From contig NZ_JAENHO010000007.1 of assembly GCF_016785085.1 (NCBI RefSeq), positions 124,001-188,000 of the forward strand: a stretch of 64,000 bases of DNA, written 5' to 3'. The notes below the pieces were generated by a model that worked only from the letters and a program-made list of their open reading frames with translations, was not told the DNA's origin and did not search any database. The position numbers and the translations under genes are program-made. This DNA is from Paractinoplanes lichenicola. Lineage in GTDB: Bacteria; Actinomycetota; Actinomycetes; Mycobacteriales; Micromonosporaceae. Of this stretch, positions 7,809-16,909 are shown piece by piece; position 1 is the first letter of the stretch, and every line of letters begins with the position of its first letter.

Positions 7809-9596
7809 TTGGAAAGCCCCGTCGAAGGCCGCACCCGCGGCAAGAAGAAGCCCACCGCCGCCGAGATCGCGCAGGCCAAGAACGTCTCGCTGCGCCGCAT
7901 CGGCTCCCTGTTCACCGACCACCGCCGCCCCCTCGGGGTCGTGGTCCTCACCATCGTGGTCTCGTCGATCGTCGGCATGGCCAGCCCGTTCCTGCTGCGC
8001 GAAGTGATCGACTCCGCGCTGCCCGATCAGAACGTGCGACTGCTCGTCTGGCTGGTGATCGGCATGGTCGCCGTCGCCGCCGTGACCTCCGCGCTCGGCG
8101 TCGTGCAGACGTGGATCTCGACCACGGTCGGGCAGCGCGTCATGCACCGGCTGCGTACGGACGTGTTCCGGCACCTGCAGCGCCAGTCGATCGCGTTCTT
8201 CACCCGCACCCGCACCGGCGAGGTGCAGTCGCGCATCACCAACGACATCGGCGGCATGGAAGCCGTCGTCACCTCCACCGCCACCTCGATCGCCTCGAAC
8301 CTGACCACGGTCGTCGCCACCGCGGTCGCCATGGCCGCCCTCTCCTGGCAGCTGTCGCTGGTCTCGCTGCTCGTGCTGCCGCCGTCGATCTGGCTCACCC
8401 GCCGGGTCGCGAGCATGCGCCGGGCCATCACCGCGCAGCGCCAGCGCGAACTGGCCGACCTCAACGTCATCATCGAGGAGGGCCTGTCCATCGGCGGCGT
8501 GCAGCTGAGCAAGACCATGGGCACCGGCCCCGCGCAGGTCGAGCGGTTCACCGACTCGTCGCGCCGCCTGATCGATCTCGAGCTGCGCTCCGAGCTCGCC
8601 GGTCGCTGGCGGATGGCCGCGATGAGCATCGTGTTCGCCGCGATCCCGGCGATCATCTACCTCGCCGCCGGCCTGCCGTTCACGGCCGGGTCGATGAGCA
8701 TCGGCACGCTCGTCGCGTTCACCGCCCTGCAGTCCGGGCTCTTTCGCCCGCTGATGGCCCTGCTCAACGTGGGTGTCACGGTGACCACGTCGCTGGCCCT
8801 CTTCGCACGCATCTTCGAGTATCTGGACCTGCCGGTCGACATCGAGGAGCCGGCCCGCCCGGTCGCGGTGCCGGCGCCGCGCGGCCACTTGCGCTTCGAG
8901 GACGTCACATTCTCGTACGACGGGAGCCCCGCCGCCGCCCTGGCCGGCGTGACCCTGGACGTGCCCGCCGGGACGTCGCTCGCCTTGGTCGGCGAGACCG
9001 GCTCGGGCAAGAGCACGATCGCGGCCCTGATCGCCCGGCTCTACGACCCCACCGCGGGCCGCATCACGATCGACGGCGTCGACCTGCGCGACCTGTCGCT
9101 GGAGACCCTGTCGTCGATCGTCGGCGTGGTCTCGCAGGAGACGTACCTGCTGCACACGACAGTGCGCGAGAACCTGCGGTACGCGAAACCCGACGCCACC
9201 GACGCCGAGCTCGAGGCGGCCGCCCGGGCCGCACAGATCCACGACGTGATCGCCGGCCTGCCCGACGGGTACGACACGATGGTCGGCTCCCGCGGCCACC
9301 GGTTCTCCGGCGGCGAGAAGCAGCGCATCGCCATCGCGCGCACCCTCCTGCGTGACCCGCGCATCCTTGTGCTGGACGAGGCGACCAGCGCGCTCGACAA
9401 CGAGACCGAGCGGGCGGTGCAGCGGGCGTTCGACGACCTGTCCCGCGGCCGCACCACGGTCACCATCGCGCACCGCCTGTCCACCATTCGCAACGCCGAC
9501 CAGATCGCGGTGGTCGACCACGGCCGCATCCTCGAGAACGGCACCCACGACACGCTGGTCGACGTGGGCGGCCGCTACGCCACCCTGGCCGCGTGA
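7809..9596 (+). CDS. ABC exporter, fused membrane and ATPase domains
   Basis: 595 residues in the order of a half-size ABC exporter: six membrane helices over about residues 40-320, then a nucleotide-binding domain with Walker A GETGSGKST (about 396-404), signature FSGGEKQRIAIAR and Walker B ILVLDEATSALD, then the H-loop His in TIAHRLST. It should work as a homodimer that exports drugs or lipids. The TTG start at 7809 is preceded by GAAGAAGG. The regulator is the divergent MarR. The substrate is not visible in sequence. Confidence 0.92.
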   Translation: MESPVEGRTRGKKKPTAAEIAQAKNVSLRRIGSLFTDHRRPLGVVVLTIVVSSIVGMASPFLLREVIDSALPDQNVRLLVWLVIGMVAVAAVTSALGVVQTWISTTVGQRVMHRLRTDVFRHLQRQSIAFFTRTRTGEVQSRITNDIGGMEAVVTSTATSIASNLTTVVATAVAMAALSWQLSLVSLLVLPPSIWLTRRVASMRRAITAQRQRELADLNVIIEEGLSIGGVQLSKTMGTGPAQVERFTDSSRRLIDLELRSELAGRWRMAAMSIVFAAIPAIIYLAAGLPFTAGSMSIGTLVAFTALQSGLFRPLMALLNVGVTVTTSLALFARIFEYLDLPVDIEEPARPVAVPAPRGHLRFEDVTFSYDGSPAAALAGVTLDVPAGTSLALVGETGSGKSTIAALIARLYDPTAGRITIDGVDLRDLSLETLSSIVGVVSQETYLLHTTVRENLRYAKPDATDAELEAAARAAQIHDVIAGLPDGYDTMVGSRGHRFSGGEKQRIAIARTLLRDPRILVLDEATSALDNETERAVQRAFDDLSRGRTTVTIAHRLSTIRNADQIAVVDHGRILENGTHDTLVDVGGRYATLAA

Positions 9597-9637
9597 AAGG
9601 ACGACGCCCGCGCCGGACATAGGTGAGGGTGGGACCT

Positions 9638-10174
9638 GTGAATCCGGATGAGCGGCGGCGGCGTTTCGAGGCGGTGGCGCCCGCGGTGGTCGACGCCGTT
9701 CGGCGCTATCTGGCCCGGCGCACCGACGCGGCCACCGCCGACGACGTGCTGCAGGAGACGTTGCTGGTCTGCTGGCGGCGCCTCGACGACATGCCCGCCG
9801 TCGAGCTGCTGCCTTGGGCGTACGGGATCGCTCGGCTCTGCCTGGCCAACGCCGAGCGCTCGCACCGGCGGCAGAACCGGCTGGTCGCCCGGATCCTGCG
9901 GCTCGACCCGCCCGGCGCGGTGACCCGGATGGTGGACGACACGGACGGCGAACTGGCCGAGGCGATGGCGCGGCTGCGCCCCGATGACGTGGAACTGCTG
10001 CGCCTGTGGGCGTGGGAGGACCTGACGCCGGGCGAGATCGCGACCGTGCTCGGGATCAGCGCGAACGCGGCGAGCATCCGGCTGCACCGGGCCAAGCAGA
10101 AACTACGCGACGAACTGCGAAAGCACAGCCACCCCGGCGGACATGAGGAGTTGACAGAGGGGAGACGGCCATGA
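9638..10174 (+). CDS. ECF-type RNA polymerase sigma factor
   Basis: About 178 residues. Region 2 (about 10-75) contains ADDVLQETLLVCWRRLDD and LPWAYGIARLCLAN; region 4 (about 115-165) holds LTPGEIATVLGISANAASIRLHRAKQKL, a typical sigma4 helix-turn-helix. The GTG at 9638 is favoured over an in-frame GTG at 9623 because GAGGGTGGGA lies just before it. The stop overlaps the next ATG (ATGA), so the downstream membrane protein is translationally coupled, the usual place for an anti-sigma factor. The signal is unknown. Confidence 0.9.
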   Translation: MNPDERRRRFEAVAPAVVDAVRRYLARRTDAATADDVLQETLLVCWRRLDDMPAVELLPWAYGIARLCLANAERSHRRQNRLVARILRLDPPGAVTRMVDDTDGELAEAMARLRPDDVELLRLWAWEDLTPGEIATVLGISANAASIRLHRAKQKLRDELRKHSHPGGHEELTEGRRP

Positions 10175-10767
10175 CGGACGACGACGACCTGCGTTCGCGC
10201 CTGCGCCGCACCGACCCGGCCGCCGGCTTGACCCCGGCGGCGCCTGAAGACATCTCGAACCTCCTGGAGAAGACCATGACCACCGCCGTTGTCCGGCCGC
10301 GTTTCGACACCCGCCTGCTCACCATGGCCGCCGCCGTGATTGTGCTGATTGCCGCCGTCGGAGGGTTCCTGGTGACGCGACCGCAGCCGTCCTCCGGGCC
10401 GAGCCAGCCCGTCGCCGCCCCGGTCACCACCGAGTTGGCCGCGCCGCCGGCCGCGAACGCCAAGTGCATCGAGCCGACCGCCGCCAAGCTCAAGGAGTAC
10501 GCCGACTTCGCGTTCGCGGGCACGGTCACCGGCATCAGCCGCGGCACCGTCACGCTCGCGGTCACCCGCGTCTACCTCGGGAAACCGGTCACCGAGGTGC
10601 GGGTCGCGCAGGAGGGCTACTCGTCCGAGACGCTCATGGGCAGCGGCAGGTTCGAGAACGGCCTCGACTACCTGGTCGCCTCGAACGAGGGCGGCATCCT
10701 GGTCTGCGGCTACAGCGGCGAGGCGACCGCCCCCGGGCTGCAAGAGCTCTACGACGAGGCCTTCTGA
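10171..10767 (+). CDS. Membrane protein coupled to ECF sigma factor, possible anti-sigma
   Basis: 198 residues: a charged cytosolic N-terminus (1-47), one membrane helix (about 49-67), a Pro/Ser/Ala-rich linker and an outside domain of about 100 residues with two cysteines that could pair. The start overlaps the sigma factor stop. Position and topology fit an anti-sigma factor, but the N-terminus lacks the HxxxCxxC zinc motif of common actinobacterial anti-sigmas, so the role is inferred from context only. The 3' end overlaps the convergent GNAT-TPR gene by 19 bases. Confidence 0.7.
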   Translation: MTDDDDLRSRLRRTDPAAGLTPAAPEDISNLLEKTMTTAVVRPRFDTRLLTMAAAVIVLIAAVGGFLVTRPQPSSGPSQPVAAPVTTELAAPPAANAKCIEPTAAKLKEYADFAFAGTVTGISRGTVTLAVTRVYLGKPVTEVRVAQEGYSSETLMGSGRFENGLDYLVASNEGGILVCGYSGEATAPGLQELYDEAF

Positions 10768-11693
10768 TCCGCGTACGCCGTCAGCGCGCGACCGTAGTGC
10801 GGAACGTGCGCGGCCAGGGCGCGAACGGCCAGGGCCGCGGCACGTCTTTCGTTGCCCGCGTCGATCAGCGCCAACGCGAGAAAGGCCAGGCGTTCATCCT
10901 CGTACGCCTCCATCCCGTCGGCCTCGGTGAGCAGCGCGACCGCCTCGTCGGCCCGGCCGAGGTTGCGTAGCGTGCTGGCCAGCTGGATCACGGCCTGCGG
11001 GCGGAGGTCGTCGTCGAGCCCGGCGGCGAGCGCGGCCCGATAGAGCGGCTCGGCCTCCGCCTCCCGGCCCGCGAAGTCGCGCGCCGACGCCCGCTCGAAC
11101 AGCCCTGCCGCGTCGTCGCCGGCCAGCTGGTCCATCGTGGCCACGACCTCGTCCTCGCCGAGCGAACCGGCGCCGGCCCAGAACTCGGCGATCGGCGACT
11201 CCCGGTCGGGGCTGCGGCGCTCCAGCAGCACGACGTCACGCCAGCGGTCGCCGTGCCGGCCCAGCCGCGAGCGGACCCCGACCGTACGGAATCCGCAGGC
11301 GCGATGCAGGGCGAGGCTGGCAGTGTTCTCGGGGAAGATGCCGGACTGGATCGTCCAGATGCCCGCCCGCTCGGTCGAGTCGATCAGCGCCCGCAGCAGC
11401 GCGCGCCCGACGCCCCGGCCCTGCGCGGCGGGGGAGACGTAGACCGAATGCTCGACCACGCCCGCGTAGACCGGGCGGGCCGACACCGGCGTGATCGCGA
11501 TCCAGCCGAGCACGTTGTGCCGCTCGTCGACCGCGACGAACCGGTGCTCGTCGAGGCGGCCCGCGTCGAACGCCTCCCACGCGGGGGCGGTGGTCTCGAA
11601 GCTGGCGTTCCCGCCGTCGAGGCCGGTCTGATAGAGCGCGAGCACCGCGACGGCGTCGGCGGCCCGCATCGGGCGGATCGTCACGCTACTCAT
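10749..11693 (-). CDS. GNAT acetyltransferase fused to a TPR domain
   Basis: 314 residues in two parts. Residues 1-160 are a GNAT fold of the phosphinothricin-acetyltransferase type (acetyl-CoA loop QGRGVGRALL at 91-100, then IFPENTASLALHRACGFRTVG). Residues about 185-310 are helical repeats (LYRAALAAGLDDDLRPQAVIQLASTLRNLGRADEAVALL and so on), resembling the TPR proteins often found alone. It starts inside the stop of the upstream LysR gene (ATGAGTAG), so the two are coupled. Acetylation of a small amine or herbicide-like compound is likely; the TPR half may recruit a partner. The fusion is unusual. Confidence 0.82.
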   Translation of the reverse strand: MSSVTIRPMRAADAVAVLALYQTGLDGGNASFETTAPAWEAFDAGRLDEHRFVAVDERHNVLGWIAITPVSARPVYAGVVEHSVYVSPAAQGRGVGRALLRALIDSTERAGIWTIQSGIFPENTASLALHRACGFRTVGVRSRLGRHGDRWRDVVLLERRSPDRESPIAEFWAGAGSLGEDEVVATMDQLAGDDAAGLFERASARDFAGREAEAEPLYRAALAAGLDDDLRPQAVIQLASTLRNLGRADEAVALLTEADGMEAYEDERLAFLALALIDAGNERRAAALAVRALAAHVPHYGRALTAYADQKASS

Positions 11694-12561
11694 GCAGTCT
11701 CCCGGGTGGGGCGTAGGTCTCGCGGGTCAGGGCCAGCAGCTCGGGCAGGACGGCCGGAGGCGTGTCGGACCACCACACCAGCCAGACGGGGATCGGCGGA
11801 GCATCCCGTACGGCACGGTAGGCGACGCCCGGGCGGGGGTTCTGATGGGCGGTCGCCTCGGAGGTGACGCCCACAGCCTGACCTGCGGCGATGAGCGTCA
11901 GCCACTCGTCGACGCCATGCGTGTGGCGGATCGTGGCGGGCGGCGGACCCGGATGCCACAGGGCGGGTGTGGTCGTGCCGGTGCGGGCGTCGATGGCCAC
12001 GGGGTAGCGCCGCAGGTCGGCCATGCGCAGCTGACGGCGGCGGGCGAGCACGTTGTCGGTGGCGATCGCGGCGAACCGGCGTTCGGCGCCGATCAGGGCC
12101 GTCGCGAAGCGCGGATCGTCGTCCAGCGAACGGCGGATCACGGCCACGTCGACCAGGCCCTCGCTCAGGCCGGCGCTGACCGTGCTCGACTGCACGAACA
12201 CGAGCGGGACGGACGGGTGGGCCGCGGCCCACGTCTTCTGCAGCCGGCGGGTGTGCCGGCCCAGCGCGGCCCAGTTGTAGCCGACTCGCAGCTCGCCCGA
12301 GGACTCCGTGACCGTGCGCTGCAGGTGGGCCACCTCGTCGAGCACCCGGCGGGCGGCGGGCAGCACCTTGGCCCCGGCGGCGGTCAGGGCGACGTGGCGG
12401 GTGGTGCGCTGCAGGAGCCGTACGCCCAAGGCGGACTCCAACGCGGCGATCGAGCGCGACACCGAGGCCTGCGAGACGCCCACGACCGTCGCCGCGTCGG
12501 TGAACGTGCCCGCGTCGGCCACCGCCACGAGCATCTGGAGCTGGCGCAGCTGCAGATCCAT
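11686..12561 (-). CDS. LysR family transcriptional regulator
   Basis: About 291 residues. The N-terminal helix-turn-helix (MDLQLRQLQMLVAVADAGTFTDAATVVGVSQASVSRSIAALE, cut here into known blocks) covers residues 1-60, followed by the two-lobed effector domain. The ATG at 12561 begins at the family's usual MDLxQL start, although the frame is open 33 bases upstream. It is divergent from an EamA transporter, a classic LysR-target pair, and its stop overlaps the GNAT-TPR start. It probably controls the transporter and the acetyltransferase together. Confidence 0.9.
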   Translation of the reverse strand: MDLQLRQLQMLVAVADAGTFTDAATVVGVSQASVSRSIAALESALGVRLLQRTTRHVALTAAGAKVLPAARRVLDEVAHLQRTVTESSGELRVGYNWAALGRHTRRLQKTWAAAHPSVPLVFVQSSTVSAGLSEGLVDVAVIRRSLDDDPRFATALIGAERRFAAIATDNVLARRRQLRMADLRRYPVAIDARTGTTTPALWHPGPPPATIRHTHGVDEWLTLIAAGQAVGVTSEATAHQNPRPGVAYRAVRDAPPIPVWLVWWSDTPPAVLPELLALTRETYAPPGRLHE

Positions 12562-12574
12562 ACGTACAGCGTAT
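12560..12574. promoter_or_regulatory. Possible LysR box
   Basis: ATAC-N7-GTAT has the T-N11-A form of a LysR site and lies in the gap between lysR and the divergent EamA gene, touching the lysR start codon. The arms are only 4 bases, so support is weak. Confidence 0.25.
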
Positions 12575-12629
12575 AACTGCGCCGCGTCATGCATTTCCCG
12601 TATCAGTGGCGCCCGGCGAGGCTGGACCC

Positions 12630-13514
12630 ATGAAAGGGATCGTGGCGATGATCGCGAGCGGGGCCAGCAACCAGGTCGGCGCTGCGCTGGGCGCCCACGC
12701 GTTCGGCGCCATCGGCCCGGCCGGGGTCGTCGCGGTGCGCCAGTTCGTCGCGGCCGCCGTGCTGCTGCCCGTCGCCCGCCCGAACCTGCGCCGCTTCACC
12801 TGGCGCCAGTGGTGGCCGACGCTGCTGCTCGGGCTGGTCTTCGCCACCATGAACCTCAGCCTCTACACGGCGATCGACCGGATCGGCCTCGGGCTGGCCG
12901 TCACGCTCGAATTCCTGGGCCCGCTCGCCGTCGCGCTCGCCGGTTCCCGTACGCGGATCGACCTGCTCTGCGCCGTGGGGGCGGGCGCCGGCGTGTACGT
13001 GCTGGTGCAGCCCGGCCCGTCCAGCGACTTCCTCGGCGTCGGCACGGGTCTGCTCGCCGCCGCCTGCTGGGCCTCCTACATCGTCCTGAACCGGCTGGTC
13101 GGCGCGCGGCTGCCCGGATTGCAGGCCCCCGCCGCCGCTACCAGCGTCTCCGCCCTCCTGTATCTGCCGGTGGCTGTCGGCCTGGCCGTGGCCGGTCGGC
13201 TCGACGGGGCGGCCATCGGTTTCGCCGTGGGCGCCGGGCTGCTCAGCTCGGTCATCCCCTACGCCGCCGATCTGCTCATCCTGCGTCGTGTGCCCACCCA
13301 GTTCTTCGGGCTGTTCATGAGCGTCCATCCGGTGCTGGCCGCGCTGGCCGGGCTGCTCCTGCTGGGCCAGGTGCTCGGCCTCGGGCAGTGGATCGGCATC
13401 GCCCTCGTCGTCCTGGCCAATGCCGGGGCCGCCACCCGACGCCGGGCGGTCGTCTCCTCCCCGGCTCTGCCGTCTCCGCCTATCGCCGACGGGCCAGCTC
13501 GTCCACGATGTTGA
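12630..13514 (+). CDS. EamA/DMT family transporter (RhtA-like)
   Basis: About 294 residues with ten predicted hydrophobic segments in two EamA repeats, an inner-membrane exporter of amino acids or metabolites. VRQFVAAAVLLPVARP and the loop NLSLYTAIDRIGLGLAVTLEFLGPLAVAL resemble the RhtA branch (threonine/homoserine export). The ATG at 12630 fits the first helix and has GCGAGG upstream. It is divergent from a LysR regulator that likely controls it. The 3' end overlaps the convergent hydrolase by 35 bases. Confidence 0.87.
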   Translation: MKGIVAMIASGASNQVGAALGAHAFGAIGPAGVVAVRQFVAAAVLLPVARPNLRRFTWRQWWPTLLLGLVFATMNLSLYTAIDRIGLGLAVTLEFLGPLAVALAGSRTRIDLLCAVGAGAGVYVLVQPGPSSDFLGVGTGLLAAACWASYIVLNRLVGARLPGLQAPAAATSVSALLYLPVAVGLAVAGRLDGAAIGFAVGAGLLSSVIPYAADLLILRRVPTQFFGLFMSVHPVLAALAGLLLLGQVLGLGQWIGIALVVLANAGAATRRRAVVSSPALPSPPIADGPARPRC

Positions 13515-14430
13515 TCGTCGCGGCCCAGCCCTCCACGTCGGGGGCGTGTGACGTCGCCACCGAGCGCACCTCGAACTTGTTGTGCGGCGTCGCCCGGTCG
13601 GCCCCGGCGATCATGCGATCCTGCAGGGCGAGCGGGATGATCCGGTCGCGCGTGTGGCGGATGAACGTACGCGGGATCGTGCCCCACGTGTCGACGTGGC
13701 CACGGGTGTCGGCCAGCGGCACCTCGATCGACTCGTCCGGATGCATGCCGTTGAGCATGGCCAGGAACTCGGCGTCGGTCGCGTCGGCGCACAGGGCCTG
13801 CTTCATCTTGGCCAGCATCGTGAGGTCGTTCGTCCGGAAATTGGTGCGGCTGGCGCCGATCACCGCCGGGTCGCCGATGCCCGCGCTGCCCAGCTCGAGG
13901 ATCATGCTCTCGCGGGCCTCGGGCAGCTGCAGATAGTCGGCCATGCGGGGCAGGTCGACGCAGCAGAACGCCGAGCTGTAGACGATCCGCTTGAGCAGCC
14001 GGGGCACCTCGTTGGCGACCCGGTTGAGCGTCGCGCCGCCCATGCTGCCGGCCCACGCGATCACCGGGCCGAGCTCCGCCGCACGGCGCACCACCCGGAC
14101 GGCGGCCTCGGCGTAGTCGTCGAGGGTGACGCCGGCCATCGGCGAGCGTTCGGTCGCGAGCCGGGCCAGATTTTGCGGTGCCTGATAAGACCGGCGGAAC
14201 TGGGCGTCCCGCAATCCGTGGCCCGGCAGCTCGACACCGACTGTCCGATGCCCGCGCAGGGTCAGCTCGGGGTCGCCGCCGGCCGACCCGTTGGCCCCGG
14301 TGATCAGCACGATCGTGGTGACCCCGTCACGCCGCGGCGGGCCCTGGGCCGGCGCCGCCGACGGTGTGGCCACGGCGGCCGCCGCGCCCGCGGCGATCCC
14401 CAGCACTCCGCGCCTCGTCATCTTCGTCAT
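13480..14430 (-). CDS. Tat-exported alpha/beta hydrolase
   Basis: 316 residues. The N-terminus TRRGVLGIAAGAAAAVATPSA is a Tat signal peptide. The mature part is an alpha/beta hydrolase of the small esterase type: oxyanion loop after VVLITGANG-like strand, nucleophile Ser near residue 129 in WAGSMGG, and a late His (ATSHAPDVEGW) as the likely third triad residue. The ATG at 14430 follows GGAGAAGGCG. An extracellular esterase or lactonase is likely. It is divergent from a two-component system 132 bases away. The substrate is unknown. Confidence 0.82.
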   Translation of the reverse strand: MTKMTRRGVLGIAAGAAAAVATPSAAPAQGPPRRDGVTTIVLITGANGSAGGDPELTLRGHRTVGVELPGHGLRDAQFRRSYQAPQNLARLATERSPMAGVTLDDYAEAAVRVVRRAAELGPVIAWAGSMGGATLNRVANEVPRLLKRIVYSSAFCCVDLPRMADYLQLPEARESMILELGSAGIGDPAVIGASRTNFRTNDLTMLAKMKQALCADATDAEFLAMLNGMHPDESIEVPLADTRGHVDTWGTIPRTFIRHTRDRIIPLALQDRMIAGADRATPHNKFEVRSVATSHAPDVEGWAATINIVDELARRR

Positions 14431-14562
14431 CGCCTTCTCCCTTCGTGGCTGTCGGTGTCCATTCAGCCCCGGGACGGCGGTGAGCGGCAGCGGAGAAAGT
14501 ACGGGCCGGGCACCTACTTTGGTAGGGTCCGCCCCGCCTCGCCCGCCTGTACCGTCGGGCCC

Positions 14563-15744
14563 ATGAAACGGCGGAACCGGCTGGTCGACTCGGTGCTGCT
14601 GACCGCTCTTCTCGCGGCAGCGGTGCTGGGTGGCCTGGCGGCCGCGCGGGTCGGAAAAAGCCCAACCGCTTCCGCGTACGGGTGGGGCATCGCCGCGGTG
14701 CAGCTCGCGACGTCGTCCGTCATCCTCCTGCGGCGCAAGTGGCCGACCGGGGTGGCGGTGACCATCGTGGTCTCGGCCCTCGTGCAGACCCTGGCCCTGT
14801 TCACCGCGCCCGATCAGGTCGCCGAGACCGTGCTGTCGGTGAGCGCGTGGATCCCGTTCGCCCTGTCCGTCGCGGTGGAGAACATCACCGAGCGCGGCGT
14901 GCCGAGGCGCTGGTCGGCGCGGGTGTGGGCGCTGATCGCGGTGCTGGCCGTGGTGAGCATGCGGCCGTGGGAGCCGTCGACGGCCTTCCTCGTCAACGGC
15001 GTGCTGCACAGCGCGGTCGCGCCGCTGTTCGCGCTTTACCTGGCGGCGCGCCGCCGCCGCATCCAGTTGCTGCGCGAGCGGGCCGACAACGCGGAACGCG
15101 AACAATGGTGGCGGACCGAGCAGGCGCGGGCCGAGGAACGGGCGCGGCTGGCGACCGAGCTGCACGACCTGGTCGCGCACCGGGTCACGCTGATGACGCT
15201 GCAGGCGGGCGCGCTGACGATGCACGCCCCCGACGACACCACCCGCGCCGCCGCCGAGGAGCTGCGGGCCAACGGTGCTCTGGCCCTCGACGAGCTGCGG
15301 GAGCTGGTCGGGGTGCTGCGGCGCGGCGGCAAGCCACTGGAGACGCCGCTCGACGAGCCGCCGACACCGCCGCTGGCCGAGCTGGTGCACGCGGCGGAAC
15401 GGGCGGGGCAGCGGGTCGAGTTCGTCGAGGCGGGGGAGTTCTCGGGGCTGTCGCGGGTCACCGGGCGTACGGCGTATCGGGTCGTGCGGGAGGCGCTGAC
15501 CAACGCGCGCAAGCATGCCCACGGCGCGGCGGTCCGGGTCGATGCGGAGTATCTGCCCGATCGCGTGCGCATCGTGGTGCACAACGGAGCGGGCCGGCGG
15601 GCGCTCGGGGCGATCAGCAGCGGGACGGGGCTGGCGGGGCTGCGCGAGCGGGTGGAGTCGATCGGCGGCACGCTCGAGGTCGGCCCGGACGAGGACGGCG
15701 GGTTCCGCCTCGAGACCGTCATGCCGTCCAAGGTGTCGTCGTGA
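14563..15744 (+). CDS. Sensor histidine kinase (NarL/DesK class)
   Basis: About 393 residues. The first half has four to six membrane helices (10-150). A coiled segment leads to a HisKA_3 dimerisation domain with the phosphorylated His at about residue 201 in ATELHDLVAHRV. The ATPase domain follows (TNARKHAHGAAV N-box near 310, GTGLAGLRERVESIGG G-box near 365). The ATG at 14563 is used; no strong ribosome site is seen. It pairs with the response regulator immediately downstream. No separate sensor domain is present, so it may sense the membrane. Confidence 0.9.
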   Translation: MKRRNRLVDSVLLTALLAAAVLGGLAAARVGKSPTASAYGWGIAAVQLATSSVILLRRKWPTGVAVTIVVSALVQTLALFTAPDQVAETVLSVSAWIPFALSVAVENITERGVPRRWSARVWALIAVLAVVSMRPWEPSTAFLVNGVLHSAVAPLFALYLAARRRRIQLLRERADNAEREQWWRTEQARAEERARLATELHDLVAHRVTLMTLQAGALTMHAPDDTTRAAAEELRANGALALDELRELVGVLRRGGKPLETPLDEPPTPPLAELVHAAERAGQRVEFVEAGEFSGLSRVTGRTAYRVVREALTNARKHAHGAAVRVDAEYLPDRVRIVVHNGAGRRALGAISSGTGLAGLRERVESIGGTLEVGPDEDGGFRLETVMPSKVSS

Positions 15745-15760
15745 ACGGGGGAGTGGCGTG

Positions 15761-16417
15761 GTGATCCGGGTGCTGGTGGTCGACGACGAGCCGCTGGTGT
15801 GCCGGCATCTGACCGCGATCCTGTCGGCGGCGCCCGACGTCGAGGTGGTCGGCACGGCGTCGGACGGGGCCGAGGCGGCCGAGATGGTGGTGCTGCAGCG
15901 GCCGGATCTGGTGCTGATGGATCTGCGGATGCCGGGAGTGGACGGTCTGGCCGCCACCGAGCGGATCCGGGGGCTGACGTCACCGCCGGTGGTGCTGGTC
16001 CTGACCACGTTCGACGCCGACGGTTACGTGATCCGGGCGCTGCAGGCGGGCGCGGCGGGCTATCTGGTCAAGTCGACGCCGCCCGGCGAATTGCTCGACG
16101 TCATCCGGGTGGCGGCCCAGGGTCATACGGTGCTGTCACCGGTAGCCAAGGACGGACTGGTGGCGGCGTCGGCGACGGCCCACGAGGAACGGGCGGCGGC
16201 TCAGGCCCGGCTGTCCGAGCTGACGGAGCGCGAGCGGGACGTGCTGGCCGCGATCGGCGACGGGTTGACGAACGCGGAGGTCGCTCGGCGGCTGGGGCTC
16301 TCGGAGACGACCGTCAAGGGGTACGTGTCGCACCTGTTCGACAAGCTGGGATGCGCGAACCGGACACAGGCGGGGCTGCTGGCCAAGGCGGCCGGCCTGT
16401 CGGCATCGGGGGAGTGA
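15761..16417 (+). CDS. NarL/FixJ-type response regulator
   Basis: 218 residues. The receiver domain has acidic DDE near residue 8, phospho-acceptor Asp54 in LMDLRMPG, Thr near 82 and Lys near 104. The output domain is a LuxR helix-turn-helix (about 150-210: LTERERDVLAAIGDGLTNAEVARRLGLSE then TVKGYVSHLFDKL). GTG at 15761 (or 15758) follows GGGGGAG. It sits 16 bases after the kinase stop. A clear hairpin lies downstream. Targets are unknown; the divergent hydrolase is a candidate. Confidence 0.92.
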   Translation: MIRVLVVDDEPLVCRHLTAILSAAPDVEVVGTASDGAEAAEMVVLQRPDLVLMDLRMPGVDGLAATERIRGLTSPPVVLVLTTFDADGYVIRALQAGAAGYLVKSTPPGELLDVIRVAAQGHTVLSPVAKDGLVAASATAHEERAAAQARLSELTERERDVLAAIGDGLTNAEVARRLGLSETTVKGYVSHLFDKLGCANRTQAGLLAKAAGLSASGE

Positions 16418-16452
16418 ACTTCCGCGGGAACGCGCTCGGCACAACACCCAGC

Positions 16453-16478
16453 GGGGCCATCCTCCCCTTGATGGCCCC
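16453..16478 (+). terminator. Intrinsic-type hairpin after two-component operon
   Basis: GGGGCCATC (16453-16461) pairs perfectly with GATGGCCCC (16470-16478) over an 8-base loop, 36 bases after the response regulator stop. There is no T-run, as is common in high-GC actinobacteria. Confidence 0.65.
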
Positions 16479-16536
16479 GACCGGGTCCTCTCTTCCGATG
16501 TCAGCGCCACAGGCCTAGGAATACCCGTAGTGAGAC

Positions 16537-16552
16537 CTGTTAACGCTAACAG
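16537..16552. promoter_or_regulatory. Orphan LacI-type operator
   Basis: CTGTTA-ACGC-TAACAG is a near-perfect palindrome whose core TGTTAACGCTAACA matches the operators before the arabinose genes. It lies in a 490-base gene-free stretch (16418-16909) and is not close upstream of any gene start I can support. The rest of that stretch shows only the terminator hairpin and GC-rich sequence without a convincing frame. Confidence 0.6.
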
Positions 16553-16909
16553 AACGCGCCGCCAGAAAGCCAGGCAAACGCGAAAATAGCCGGGGAGAAC
16601 ATCAGCAGGACCGAACGCGCCGCCCCAGCACCTCGCTGCACGGCCCCGTCGTACCGCGCGCTCTACCTCGCCCAGCCCTTACCCTGCCCGCTATCCCCGT
16701 CGGAGCGCGTTCTCACCCTGCTCGCTGACCCCGTCGGGCCGCGCTCTCATCCCGCCCTTGCTCCGCACCAAACTCCGCCAAGTGTTGTTGCGCGGTGCAA
16801 CGAGGCGTGCCGAGGCGGAGGGTGTGGCGCGGTGGGGGCGCTGGGTTGCGGCATGGCGCGGTGCGGCGGGGCGCGCGCGTGGTCCTGCGCGGGCGCGGTG
16901 GTGGGGTGG

